From contig NW_019211457.1 in assembly GCF_002443255.2 (NCBI RefSeq), forward strand, positions 21,091,497-21,155,496: DNA of 64,000 bases, read 5' to 3'. Positions 1 to 11,724 of the stretch are shown one piece after another (position 1 is the first letter of the stretch; each line of letters starts with the position of its first letter). This DNA comes from Varroa destructor. Lineage: Eukaryota; Arthropoda; Arachnida; Mesostigmata; Varroidae. The notes below the pieces were generated by a model. The model saw nothing but the letters and a program-made list of their open reading frames with translations. It made no database searches and was not told the origin of the DNA. A program made the position numbers and the translations under genes.

Positions 1-370
1 CCCGGTAAGTCGAATGAGCTAATTGCTCAGATTTTCGTAACCCAGATCTGCCTGTGTCGAAGGGAGAGCTCGACGATTCCATCGTTGATTGTTCTCCTGT
101 ATTCCTATAGAACTGCAACATAAAAGTCGAACTCGTTTATAAGGGCTTCTGCCTTGACCAGCGTTGCCCCTGTGCGCCCAGTCGAAGGCTGCCTTAGAAT
201 CGACGATTAATGCATACGATGGCGCGCGGCGTGGCCAGTACCCGTTTGATGCCAGCCATCTGTACTCTGCACGCTATTTCGGTGGAGCTTTTTTTCTAGA
301 ATTCATGTCATTATATGGCAATACAGTACACGCTTTTGAAGCAAATATTCGGTCTTTTGCGCACAGCGCA

Positions 371-540
371 GTCCTCGTGGTAGCTCAGCAGGTAACGTCC
401 TTGTCTGCTAGACTTCTAGATTCGCACTTAAACACGTGGTAGTCTAGGTGTGAATCCTGGCGTAGAAGCACTTCGCTTCGTGCTAGAGGCCAGCTCTCTG
501 AAGTAATGCGGTTTAAATACCGGCTGTAAAAACAAAAAAG
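371..540 (+). repeat. tRNA-derived SINE-like repeat, copy 1
   Basis: A tRNA-like pol III promoter is visible: an A-box-like TGGTAGCTCAGCAGG at 378-392 and a B-box-like GGTGTGAATCC near 447-457, about 68 bases apart, so some sequence lies between them that a plain tRNA would not have. The segment ends in an A-rich stretch (525-540). A related copy at 51500-51660 shares the B-box region and the following 15 or so bases, which makes a dispersed SINE family more likely than a single tRNA gene. An open frame of 92 codons (164-442) overlaps it but has no protein signal. Confidence 0.5.
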
Positions 541-900
541 ACACAGAGCAGTTCATAATAAATACTTTTCTTTGCTAAGCTTGCCATAATGGCAGCCGAT
601 CGGGTCTCCCTTTTCTAGGAATTACAAGTAATGTAATATTTCTCCGCTGTTCTAAGAGGTTCTCAGTATGAAAGTACTTTATTGAATACTTCCGTCCAAC
701 ACAGTGCAGGAACAAAAGTACGCTTGTCTGGATCGGCGGTTTTTTGTTCTTAAATTTCCAAACCTTTACACAAGTATTCGCACTGTGAACATTTACTGAC
801 GGATATCACGTTGGATTAAGATCATTTTTATCATGCCCGACAAAAAAAAGGCACTCCACGAAGTATTGTATCTCATGGCGTAAACATGTCGGAGAATTGA

Positions 901-1302
901 TTGCTGACGGTCAAGGAGCTAATCCGGCAAGCTGTCGAGCCGCGTTGGCCACTTGAATATCCACGTTCTACATCAGGAATCAGCCTGGCTTCAAGGTACC
1001 TTTGCCGTTGTGACGCACACATTTTTCGATAGATTTTATTAAAAACGCAGGCTAAAGGGTAGATCTCGGGTTGTATTTTGGCCAAAAACCTTACAATCCA
1101 TCTGGATCTTCGAAGCAGGGCAACAAGTGTTGTCAAATCACAGTCTGTGCTTCCCTTGGGGACGAAGTGGCTTTACGAGAGACTGGAACGTTTCCCCCTA
1201 GATACTGCGCATAAATTTCGGTATTCACTTCATCAGGCACTGGGAGAACTTCGCGAGCGAGTTGTAAAGGCTTATTTACATCTAGACAATTTTTGTTACT
1301 AA
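901..1302 (+). mobile_element. Ty3/gypsy-like reverse transcriptase remnant
   Basis: One frame read from 901 resembles the start of a Ty3/gypsy reverse transcriptase. It holds a VKELIRQAVEP-like segment (family: LL.EGVI.PS), a C.CD..I..I..KT-like segment (family: LCVDYR.LN), then HLDLRS (family: LDLRSGY) and FPLDTAHKF...LHQALGEL...VVKAYLHLDN (family: PFGL.NAP..FQ..M..VL..L....V.YLDD). The last motif corresponds to the catalytic YxDD, here damaged. In-frame TAG stops sit at 1030 and 1060, so it is dead. The element would normally also encode gag, protease, RNase H and integrase, and none is visible around it. The identification is from degenerate motif order and should be checked by profile search. 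Confidence 0.5.
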
Positions 1303-4300
1303 AATAATATTATCAGAAATTAGCTACTTGCATTTTAATAACAAAAATGATTTGGTGTAAAATGTCTTGATATGTATGTATATTTCTGTAATAATAATAG
1401 GAAAGAGAACTAACGTGCTGCTTATATGCAGTTTACCAATGAGCCACAGTTCAATTTAGCTTGGCAACTTCTAATTACCTCCCTCAAACGATCTTTACTG
1501 CACGAACTCAAACTCCGATTTTTTTGAAACACATTTACATTCACCCACTTCCTTTTCGCTCGGATTAACGGCGCACTAAGGGACTTTTGAACATTTCGAA
1601 ATCAGTTTTTGGTTATTGGCCCAAAAATATGTATTAATTGATTTCATTACTATCAAGGAATATCATTACTACACGTTGCGATGCTCCACTTACTTATTCA
1701 ATTGATGAATACTCTTTAACAAAACATTATTTTACTGTCATACATAAACACTAATGTCATTAAGGCAACGTACCTTCCCGATCAACTTTCGTGCTTCTTT
1801 TTACGACACCAAAACAGCGACCTGATGGTAAAAAGTTTATTATTAAGTGCATGAGTATATGAATCATAAATGCGGTGTACTATTTAAAAATCATTCTAAT
1901 CACTTGTAGCGAAAAAAATGCATTTTCTCCGGTAGTATTTACTTTGTGTATCGGGTCGCAGCAAGAGGCAACATGCGGTGAGGCCAAATAGCTTTAAGTA
2001 TAGTTAAGGCTGAACTAAGGCAAGGCAGCAAAGAGTACAGCGGCGAGATTAGAAGTCATAGTAGAAGCCATGTATGTCAATGAATGTACAAGGGATTGCA
2101 TCGCCACTAATTGCTCTAGAAGTGGGAATAGGAGTAGGAACTGAAAACGTATGACGTGCGCTAATACTGTTTTAATAAATGGTCCCACGGGCTCGTTTAT
2201 AAACACCTTTCGGATTCATTAAAAAACTGGTTGAAATTGGTAATCTAATAACTACTTACGCTCAAATATTTCTTGAAAATGTTTTGAGAAGATTTTCCGG
2301 TACACATGTCATTCGAAAGGCCGACACCGCGATCCCATGATCCATGGAAGACTAGCGCTCGATTACCAAAAGTACCGGTGCATCGGTCTAAGTGGACAAA
2401 CAAACCGTTTGCTCGCAAGATCGCACTTAATTCCATTTGGTTCGAAAATTTAGAACGCTAAGAGTCAAAATAATTCGACTTCACTTAAATGAGACGTTCA
2501 GACCTAACATAGTTATATCTATATATGACTGTATCTATACAGACAATGTAACTTCACATGCACGAGCAGCAGTCTGTATGAGTTTCACACTGCTTAATTA
2601 GCTTATGGTATAGCAAACCCGTTACATTCCAGCAGATTCTCTAAAGTGCCTACACATAGGCTTCTCCGAATTTTAGCCATTCTTTTATGTGGTAAAACAT
2701 CGCTTTTCATCCACGGGGAATGGCAACATAATATGTTTTTCTCCCATGTGGACAATACCATGCGGTGTTCGGACGGTTGGCAATGGCGTATTCACTGAAC
2801 CCACGAAGAACCCACCTCCCTGTCTTCAAGAGCGCACGCAGGCGGTTCATAGCAATGCAACGGCTGACACTTAAATTGTACATAGCTTATTTCTTTCCAA
2901 TCTCATATTCCATTCTCGCCGTCCTAGTTACACTATCTCCAGTGGAAAAGTAGTCAAAAATATACGCTCAAACTATATATCTTCACTAAAAACTTAGTCC
3001 TTTCTTAAAAAACTGTGTGCAACACATGTCTCGTGACGGCTTATAAAAAGCTCTGGCAAGCTGTATTGCCCGATGAAGACAACGCTAGTACTTTTCGTTC
3101 AAAGACTTCTTATGTCTTCATGGTGGAATGGAAACTGCAGGCACGTCTAGGTACTGGCGCGCTTTTCGTTCACTGGGCGCCCGGCAACTGCGCTGCTTTG
3201 TTAGGCTCAAGCAATCTTTTTAAATATAAACGCAGTTGACCTTTGGTATATTGTACATAGCAAAACTTTTCAAGCGAAACACATTGCTGGAATGAATTTA
3301 TGTACAACTGCTATGCGTGGAAAAGGTGTAGATTATTTTACAAGATGCTACAAGAACTTAATGCTATGCAGTCTCTATTTTCTGTATCACATATCCTCCT
3401 TTGCTATGTATACTAATTTATGTTATTTGCATTATGTACACAGCAGTTATTCGATTAAAGTAATTCTATTTAACTAAAAGAGTAAGTTTATTAACAACGT
3501 TTATCCCATTGCAGTTACATTGCTCCACGTATCACGATCTCCCATTGAAATCTTCCGAGTTCCTTTTTACAGTTATCGCATTAGCTTATCCTACTATTTG
3601 GTTCGTACCGCATCCTAGTATCTTTGTAAGAATCCGGTTGTGGTAGTTCCGAGACTTTGGAACAGTAATCATATTTCCTTAATGTAGTCTGACTCTATGT
3701 CAGTGATCTTGCCACTTTAGCGCAGTTGTTTTGCTCTCCCGTTCCGGTGATTGGTTACCCTGCTGGAATAATTCAGCTTTAACACTGAAATGTCCTAGAA
3801 ACCTCATTATTTTGACACAACTAATTCGTCTATTCATTGCGTGAAGATTACTATTTGAAGAAACTGGATTCAAAATGTGCCAGTATAAACCCAAATAAAT
3901 TTTACTTCATTTGTACAAGCAAATTAACCCCAAGCCATACACGCGGCCCCGGTCTTACCTTACTTAGTCCAGACTCTGCACTTGTCTATAGTTACTCCCT
4001 GGTGCCTATTGTAAAACTGCTTCATTCTCTATGTTCTGTTGCATTTATCCTGTTTCCCCACTTCAATTATTCTATCCCCCAACTTTCACAACGATATATT
4101 TTATTAATTATGTATTGCTCCGGCAAAAAATACAATATTCCCTTCAACAGTGAAACACAAAAATTGAAAATTCAATGTTCTGTGTATCTTGCGAAGCCAA
4201 AAACAGCACGCTACTTTCCAACATAAATCTTTGAAATATTCTTGACGGTTGTTGTAGAAATCTCAACAAAGTAAACTTGGTCAAATTACCATTATACTCC

Positions 4301-5094
4301 ATGGCGAAAAGAAAATCGCTTCCGAAAAAAAGCAGAAAATTGAAGAATACGAACCTTATACCAAAGTAGCTCAGATTTTATCAATCATCATGTAAACGAA
4401 ATTACTTTTACGTCGTAGAAGTAAGTAAAACTGCTCATAGGTATACAATTAGAAAATGTGGTTTATATGCCGACATGATACATGTCATCTAATTATAAAT
4501 CATTTTGGCAAAAATCACCGTTTTAGCGCTCTGTGTAAAGAACTAATGCTCTGGCTACATTGGAGAGCTTGAAAAATAAGTCACTTTTTAATATAAAGCT
4601 TTAAGATGCTTTTAACGGTTGTCCAGCGGACCGCTAAAAGGGATCAATTTACCCAAATGGGTACTACGCTTTGTGGAAAAAGAAATTTCCTCTGAAAGAA
4701 GTATTTATCCGATCGCCAGAATCTCTTACGACTTATCAGAATGGATCGACTCTATGATTCCAGAAGAGATTTACTCAAAGCATTAACTCAGCGGGGGCAG
4801 TTTGGGACAGACCAGCCGACAGACGAACATGCGTTATAGTAATATCTGCTCACTACTTTATTCTATTATTTATGCAGTTTTAGTTGCACAACGAATAGAT
4901 TACGTCTGATTACAAGGCCGACAAGTTAGGAAGCGGAGCACAGCAGGCATCTCACGGTTTCCTTAGTAGTGTACAACGAGGCTCCTGATTTAAAGTTTGT
5001 CAGATACTCGAGCTAATAACGTTACAGTTTCAACGCTATTTTTTGGAGACTTTGTTCTGAGCCCGTTTTGCCATTCAAGAATTTAAGTAATCTA
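1303..5094. other. AT-rich stretch without a recognisable gene
   Basis: Several open frames of 60-129 codons occur, the longest at 3837-4226 (plus). None shows a conserved motif, a convincing splice context or codon structure. I see no tRNA, no long repeat and no transposon end until the mariner terminus at 5095. Confidence 0.4.
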
Positions 5095-5500
5095 TTAGGT
5101 TGAGCGCAAGTACTTTTGGTTTGTTTTTAATCTCCTATTTTTTGTTCAGCCCTCCCTCTTTTGTCTGCTTCTATATACCATTGAAAATTGCTATTTCTCT
5201 TTTATAGGCCCGTTATTAGGGAATTGTATGCCTAGTTCAGGTTCCAAATATGGGGAACCAAGGTCAAAAAAACTGCATTCTTGACATATACTCAAAAATA
5301 GGTCAAACGGCTGCTGAAGCAGCACGGGATATTTGTTTCGTGTGCAACGGGACTATAACTGGAAGGAACACTCGAACTGCAAAAAAAACCCGGTAGAAGA
5401 GAAAAAGTCATCTTTCCCCATGAGAATGCCAGGCGGAACATCTTCTTAACTTAATAGCTTAGTTAAAAGATGGGTGAAGGTTGGGGAGACTAACGGCAAA
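5095..5500 (+). mobile_element. mariner relic A with left terminal repeat, internally deleted
   Basis: A mariner-type left terminus starts at 5095 (TTAGGTTGAGCGCAAGTACT and a T-rich continuation to about 5128), directly after a TA dinucleotide at 5093, the usual mariner target. The ATG at 5250 opens a frame resembling the mariner N-terminal helix-turn-helix (GQTAAEAARDIC; family: G..AAEA.RNIC). It meets a TAG after about 50 codons. Soon after, in another frame, comes KVIFPHENARRN, which corresponds to the second catalytic block (family: FHQDNARPH), with Asp replaced by Glu. The middle of the transposase is therefore missing: this is a deletion derivative. No right terminus was found. A second relic of related type lies 350 bases downstream on the opposite strand. 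Confidence 0.65.
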
Positions 5501-5849
5501 TACAAAAGAAAAATAATACAACTGGACATTATAAATTGACCACGCGTTTTTACGTCGTCTTTTTTTATTTCGGTTTATTTTAGTAGGTACGCTAAAGTCC
5601 CTTAGAGAAAAGCGTACATATGATCGGCTCGGTCTTACTTTTAGATGATCTTTAGATAAAATTCTATCTGCTTAGATCTCAATAACCTTAGAGCGCGATT
5701 CGGATCAGACAGATACTCAGTTTAATAGTATAGATGTATTAGATCCGATATATATAGACAGATGTATACTAAATATTTGTCATAATAATTGTTTTCCATC
5801 TAACGAAAGATTCAGTTTCTGTCTGAATCGATTATTGATGTATTCGGCG

Positions 5850-6720
5850 TTACTCCCAGACTTTCTCCTGTATCTCAACCAATTTACATATTTCATCTCG
5901 CGAGAAATTTTCAGCTTTGGTGTTCGAGAATCCGTCCAGCCACCCGGTAGTCCGCTGGTGTAAAACTGAGAATATAGTGGGTGCGAAACGCCTCTGACTC
6001 GAACTCTTGCTGGGAGACTTCAACAACTTTTGCTACGTGTGATTTGCCCTTATCGTGGAAAATAATGGCTTCACTTTATCTATAGAGTCTTTTTTCTTAG
6101 ATAATCTCGCTCAACTGATGCAACTGGCCATATGCAGATCTCTATTGATTGACTTAGTTACTAATATCCCATGCATGAAACCCTTTCAATCCCTTCAAGC
6201 GCAAATCATGGCCGTTTTAGGATGACTTTCGTCTGGGTGTATCTCTCGGATCTCCCTACTCTCTTTTTTGCTTCATATCGATATTTCTTGTGATTCGTAA
6301 TAATTCTGTATCTAAATAGCTTTGTTTTTTGTGTCGAGCGATATATTATGAGACATAGAGGAGAGGACACACAGGACACCTTTTCACGCACTTCACCCAG
6401 TCTGTGGAAGGCCCAAGCGCTTAATTTTTGATCAGATTCCAAAATATCTCACAGTAATTGAATTTTCGTGGTTTTTCTTCTTAACTAATTGACACGTTGT
6501 TTACTGTTCGAAGGCGTCGTTGAACTTAAATGGTCCATCGAGGTAGAATACGTCCTCTAGATCCAAGACGCCATCCTTCGACTTAACAAATGCGTTCGAT
6601 CAGTCTTTTCAACTACTTGGTGTACGTACTGCAGATATTCCGGACTACTCCAGTAGCTTTTTGATTTCGATAAAAACTGAAATATTGAAAATGCAGTTGT
6701 TTTCCATTAGGAATGTTCAT
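5850..6720 (-). mobile_element. mariner relic B, near full-length transposase pseudogene
   Basis: Read on the minus strand from an ATG at 6720, the pieces come in mariner order. KATGVVRNICSTY matches the N-terminal helix-turn-helix, and KSKDGVLDLEDVFYLDGPF matches the linker (family: KF.SGDFDLED.PRSGRP). YRIITNHKKYRYEA, inside an open frame at 6206-6442, corresponds to the first catalytic block RIVTGDEKW, with the catalytic Asp region replaced. FRTHYILSFTPADYR matches PHPPYSPDLAP.DYH, so the third Asp seems kept. A C-terminal AENFSRDEICKLVE segment lies near 5856-5925. Stops and frameshifts occur throughout and the terminal repeats are not recognisable. It is related to the relic at 49395-50270; the aligned order of motifs is the same. 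Confidence 0.75.
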
Positions 6721-8389
6721 TTGTGGAGCATGAGCTTAAAATAAGACCCTGTCTCTGTACAGTGAAATTACAACGGACTTACGGATAAACGAGAGAACCG
6801 AATGAGTGAAGCAAATATCCCAAAGTATTCTCGAAGTTTTATGTAGGCAGATAAGTAAAGATGGTAAATCATTCTTTTTTATTCTTTTAGCGGCTTAACG
6901 CCAGTCTTCAGCGCGAACTGTGGCATATTTCTTCAAAAATCTCGAAAAGTGGGCTACATTTTTCATTTGACTACTGAACCAATTAATAACTATTTTCGCC
7001 CTATAAAGCTTGAACTATTACTCTAAATCATCATAATAGTTCCAATCTTGGAGTTATGCCAATCCTATAAGAACTTCTTTTAGGGAGGGTAGAGGTAAGA
7101 GAAACCATACTTTACTAATAGAACAGTCACCTAAGACCATAAAACATTCAGCCACTAAAATGTAGTCAACCGTGTATTTGTGATTTGGGTTGGAGCTAAT
7201 TCCAGTACTACGCTAGGTATTAGAATTACTTATTAGATAGACTATAATAAATGTACAATGTTAACAATAAAGCAAATTATAGAAATTTAAATTCCTTTCA
7301 ATTCCTTAAATGTATAAAGCTCAATCTGATCAAAATATTTAGTCTTACTGCTCCCCAGTGGTGCAATTCGACCAGGCATATCCTGGTGCCTATCCAGTGT
7401 CAGATTGAATCAGAACAATCTTTTAATACCTAGAGACCAATACATGCTTTGGCAGGCCCGTATAAACGTATTCCATCGCCCACATTTCAAAGAATAAATT
7501 TTCTCATGCATACAAGTATGTCATTTGCAGATTTTGTTGGGATTTACGAAAGCTCATATTACATGACAGGTTAGATCGGTTGGCCTTACTGGGCCAAGCA
7601 AAAATCAAGTGCAATAAGACCTGTGCTGCTATCTAAACTGCGCCATCGCCGAGTAGTTTGGGAAATAGCTTCCTATCAGACATTATGTAAACATATTGTC
7701 TGGTCAGCGCCACTCATTTTAGTACTCTCTGGAATCCCCATATTTAATTCAGACTTAGAGACGCACATCTACGTTTTTGATTGTTCATTAGGAATGTTAT
7801 AAACACAAGTCTCTACTCAATGTATAAGTCGGGTTTCCACAATATAGCATAGCCACTCTCAAGGTTCACTCCTTGAAGCACTCTTTGCTTAGTGTCAGCC
7901 AAGCGAAAACCTTTAACACAGTCCTGTCAGCTACAGCAGATGTTATACTAAATTATAAGAATATAACATGTTCAATATGAGTTACCAAGTATATTCCCGG
8001 GAAAAGAAGATAGCCTGAAAATGCTAGAGGACCTCCGGAAATGCCAGATATAGCAAGTGAGATAACTGTCAGTTCTGAAGAAATCTGCAACATTCATTAC
8101 TGATGAAACAACAGTATGGAAAGGGCTCGCAAGGGCTGTTGGAACAGACAACATAGCTAAAATGGGAATAAGCAAGGGAACAAAAGGTGCCTGAGTTGAA
8201 TACTAAAGGCGTAAAGCAATTTTATAAAAAAGACATAAGAACTAAAGAGAACTGTTTTAGGATTTTTTAAAGGAAGTGGAAGAGTATTCGCGGGCGAAAT
8301 TCTATAAGTAAATCGTTACTTTGCTAAGAGTAAGTGATATGAACATCAAACAACCAGCACGAAGACGTGATTGCGTGGGTAAAATGTAA
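6721..8389. other. AT-rich stretch without a recognisable gene
   Basis: No coding signal, tRNA or clear repeat seen. Short open frames (for example 7251-7433 plus and 7972-8175 minus) have no family resemblance. Confidence 0.35.
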
Positions 8390-8815
8390 AAGAAGCAGAT
8401 AGAAGAGGTACGCAAGCTTCAAGTTATATTTGTGAATGACGATTCTCCACATTCACACAAAGTACAATCTCACTTAGACGACAAATCGATGAGCGATGAA
8501 ATCGCGCAGCAGTTTAAACTGGTTATTGACGATGCTATTAGATTCTCTGACCATGCTATGTACTACCAAGCTCAGACATCAAACACGGAGTTGTCGACTG
8601 GCAAAGGTATCGTGAAAAAATTGGGGCCAGCTCCTGTGAGCGGTAAGGCATCTTAAATTCGATGATAAGGAACTATCAAGGTTAGGTTACAGGCAAAAGT
8701 TTCCGCCCTCGATGTTCACCTATCTAGTCTAACAAACGTATTGAAACTGCATATCGGGTGGATGAAATTCTGTTTTCTTGCAAATAATGTCAATTTGGAG
8801 CTAAAGAAACTATAG
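8390..8815 (+). pseudogene. unidentified coding-like frame, block 1
   Basis: One frame is open from 8390 to a TAA at 8654. It continues in the same frame, after three stops within 15 bases (8654, 8663, 8666), to a TAG at 8813. The first part is rich in charged and amide residues (a segment such as DEIAQQFKLVIDDAIRF looks helical). The second part has heptad-like leucine/valine spacing (VRLQAKVSALDVHLSSLTNV). The run of in-frame stops between two protein-like stretches suggests an eroded gene rather than chance frames. I do not recognise the family. It is the first of several such blocks on the plus strand up to 12252. Confidence 0.3.
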
Positions 8816-9499
8816 GTGGCAGACTAAGATGCAACTATCTCGAAAGAAAATTTAGGATAACAGCATGCATCGGAGATATTAACACATCAGATTCTCATGG
8901 GTAAAGGTGTCGGCTGACTGAAGTAAGTCGAATTCCAGGATCCGTACGACAAAACTTTTTTCGGAAATTTCTCTAGCACACCCAACATCCTATATGTTAC
9001 GGCCATTTTTACATTACATACACTTTACGCTTTCTAATCTCCTCTACAATCACTGAAGTCAGATCAAATAGATTAAGCGCATACTCAACCCGCTTCTCTT
9101 TGACGCGAACCTGTTTTAACAGTTTCGAGTATATGTTGAAAGGCGTGTAAGGTGTCAGTCATACAGCCGACGCGCACGTGCCAATAGACTCTTACGTTAT
9201 CGGTGGAATGACAATCTGAGGCCGATCCGAGACGACTGCGGTCGTCGACAGAAAGATTTATATGGCTTAAAGCTCACTACTCGCCTGACCTGTCCCCATT
9301 CTGAAGAATGAATACGAAGAAGCATGCAAGAAATTTAAAAGAGATTTACAAGAGCAAGGGAGGTTATAGGAAACTATTCCGTAAAGTAATGGAAACGATT
9401 TCGTAAAAGGATAAAATATATAAATAAAGATTAAAAAAAAAAAGGCTAAAATCGTAAGATGCAAGCTGCAGCATAAATTTTTGCCTCTCCCATAAGCGC

Positions 9500-9835
9500 A
9501 GACAATCATGGCCGCGCTGTTGTCGGGCAGACCTGCTGTTCGCTTAATTGCTTTTCCTGCTGATATAAGCCTCGACTCGCCCCGATTACCGGTGGTGAGT
9601 TGACAAACCTTACTGTGGAAATTAACCCCCACAAAAAGTACTGATCCCAGCCGCAGTGCCCGCAGAGGCGATGCAAGTGCTCATCAGAAACCTTCCAGCG
9701 GATGTAGTCGAGACGCTCCAAAAAGGTGAGCTTGCACGTCTTGAGGTTATTCGGTATCCCACCATAGCTATGGAAGGCCTGCTAGATCGAGGTAGAGGCT
9801 CCATAAGGTCCGATCTTCGGGTTCACCTTGCGTAA
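9500..9835 (+). pseudogene. unidentified coding-like frames, block 2
   Basis: An ATG at 9508 opens about 30 codons (begins MAALLSGRPAVRLIAF) just after an acceptor-like CCCATAAGCGCAG. This stretch is followed by a donor-like GTGAGT near 9595. A second frame open from 9626 to a TAA at 9833 has protein-like composition (for example LIRNLPADVVETLQKGEL) and the same phase as the 8390 block. A donor-like AAAAAGGTGAGC lies near 9720-9730. It could be exons of a real gene or a decayed element. I recognise no domain. Confidence 0.25.
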
Positions 9836-9946
9836 CAGTGTATGCAATAGCGTGCTACGCCTACCTTATTTCCGAGCACGCGCTCATTAGCGGCACAAAA
9901 GAACGTTGCGCTGATCTTGAGTGTTCGGGATCCTCACTTGTTGAAA

Positions 9947-9986
9947 CGACTGGCAAATATGTCCGCGTAAACATATTTGCCAGTCG
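9947..9986. repeat. perfect 16-bp inverted repeat (hairpin)
   Basis: CGACTGGCAAATATGT (9947-9962) is followed by an 8-base loop and its exact reverse complement at 9971-9986. A second, overlapping pairing exists: GTCCGCG at 9961-9967 with CGCGGAC at 9985-9991. There is no run of T that would suggest a terminator. Confidence 0.85.
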
Positions 9987-10062
9987 CGGACATGTCATTT
10001 TGGCTAGAGCTCCTCAATAAACAAAAGTACTAAGATTACACAGAGTATTGAATAGCCATTAA

Positions 10063-10553
10063 ATAGGGATATTTAAACAGGGCAAGAACTTAAAGATTAT
10101 CCTTGATCAGCAACTAACTGACACACTATCCGCCCACTACAAAGCTAAAAGGGCCGCTTACACAGCAACCGACCTTCGGCGGCTATTTCCACAGACCAAG
10201 TTAGCCCCATAGTAGAGAAGACGCCTTTCGGTATCTACGGTAAATTAAGTTATGCTATACGTCACTCCAATCTGGCAAAAGGTAACGACGAAGAAGTTAA
10301 CGCATGTGTCTGGAAATGACGCAGCGCCCGATGGGTCTCAGCACCTCAAAAAGAAGCCGCATAGCGGCCACAGCTTTCCACGCAGGTTCCTGCACGGCGG
10401 ATCTTGTGGGAGCTTAAAGTTGTTGAGCTATCGCAAAGATTCATCTCGAGGGATCCAACCATTCCAAGAGAAACCGTCTACGAAAGAACTGTAAAGAAAT
10501 TGTTTATTTGGAGACCACAGGACTTACGAAGACTATCGACATCAAGTTGGTAA
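10063..10553 (+). pseudogene. unidentified coding-like frames, block 3
   Basis: A frame open from 10063 to a TAG at 10210 includes DTLSAHYKAKRAAYTATDLR. Another open from 10365 to a TAA at 10551 includes ELKVVELSQRFISRDPTIPR. Both are in plus orientation like the neighbouring blocks but in different phases, so frameshifts or introns would separate them. The composition (K, R, D, E, L rich, few stops) is unlike the AT-rich surroundings. No family recognised. Confidence 0.25.
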
Positions 10554-10575
10554 AAGCGACAACAAGTTGGTAAAA
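10543..10575 (+). repeat. 13-bp direct repeat, 20-bp period
   Basis: CAAGTTGGTAAAA occurs at 10543-10555 and again at 10563-10575. It is a short tandem duplication inside the coding-like block. Confidence 0.8.
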
Positions 10576-11183
10576 AAAATCTTTGTAAACTGCAATGTAA
10601 GAGAGATTAATTCCTTTCTAGCATTTAGCGGGGAACGCAAGCAACTGCGTGAAGCACCTGGTTTTGTCCAGAGTCTAACGTGCCTTCACATAGTAACTAT
10701 AATGTTAAGAGATAAGCAGTCATAGAAGACAGAAGCAGCATATGCCAGGCATCTATACAAGTAAAAAACGGATGTCAAAGGGTCAGTGGAATACGTCTGT
10801 TCACTAACTAAGGAGAAAGAGGAAATTTTTCATGTAATATTATAATAACATTTCCAAGAGGCTCCCCTCATCAAGAAGAACCTAATTTGACTAATATATT
10901 AGTTGCTGTTTTCGAAGTGCTAAGCTAAATTCGTTGACTAACTGGTTGGCCTGTTATTATCGGCAAAAGCGCACAGCGGGCTCTAAAGTGAAGTTGGACT
11001 TTTAACTCTTCACGCAGAAATGCATCTGTGTCACGACAGTGCCCCTTTAAAATTGTGAACCTCCAATGGTTCATGATGAGTGCCGACAAAAAGACATACG
11101 CTCAAGTAGAAACACTGATACAGACGGTTCCCGAATAGCAGTTACAATGCCACCGATCAACATGTGGAACTTACAAACGGTAA

Positions 11184-11396
11184 ATTTGTGTGGAAGCAAG
11201 AGCAACCAGCGTATGTCATACAGGCAACGTACATGGTGAGATCAAAGATGCACTGAAAATCTGTGAAGATCTGTTTACTGGCCGCGGAAAATATCTGTTT
11301 TATATTCGTAACATGGTAGCCCAGCTCACAACAAGCCAACGGACTGATCGAAAGAGAATGATTGTCAGAAATGCACTTTTGAACGATATCAATTAA
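11184..11396 (+). pseudogene. unidentified coding-like frame, block 4
   Basis: The frame is open for 70 codons up to the stop near 11394. It contains a mixed charged/hydrophobic stretch such as EIKDALKICEDLFTGRGKYL, followed by a basic tail. It has the same orientation as the neighbouring blocks and could be one fragment of the same decayed gene. No domain recognised. Confidence 0.25.
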
Positions 11397-11724
11397 AACA
11401 TTAGAAGCAATTAACGCGCTGACTCCTACATGAAAGAAAATTTGGTTTTGTTAGAGCCTGATTTCCGGAACGCCCTACGGAGAAAACTTTATAAATATTT
11501 TTTAAATATTTCATTTTAATAACAAAGTTGCAAGTTAAAAGCAGCATCAATCTACGTGTACCTAACTAGATTAAAACTGGACACATTCTGGCCCTCGACG
11601 TTTCCGCCTACTTTATCCTGTCCATTGGTTACAACAATTAAACGGATTTTCATAAATACGAAGTACGTTAGGGACACAATGAGGAAGAACTGAAACCTTT
11701 CCTTGACAACGATGATAGATGTGA

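Noticed and set aside
3837..4226. 129-codon plus-strand frame
   Set aside because: No ATG at its start, no motif, and composition typical of AT-rich noncoding DNA.
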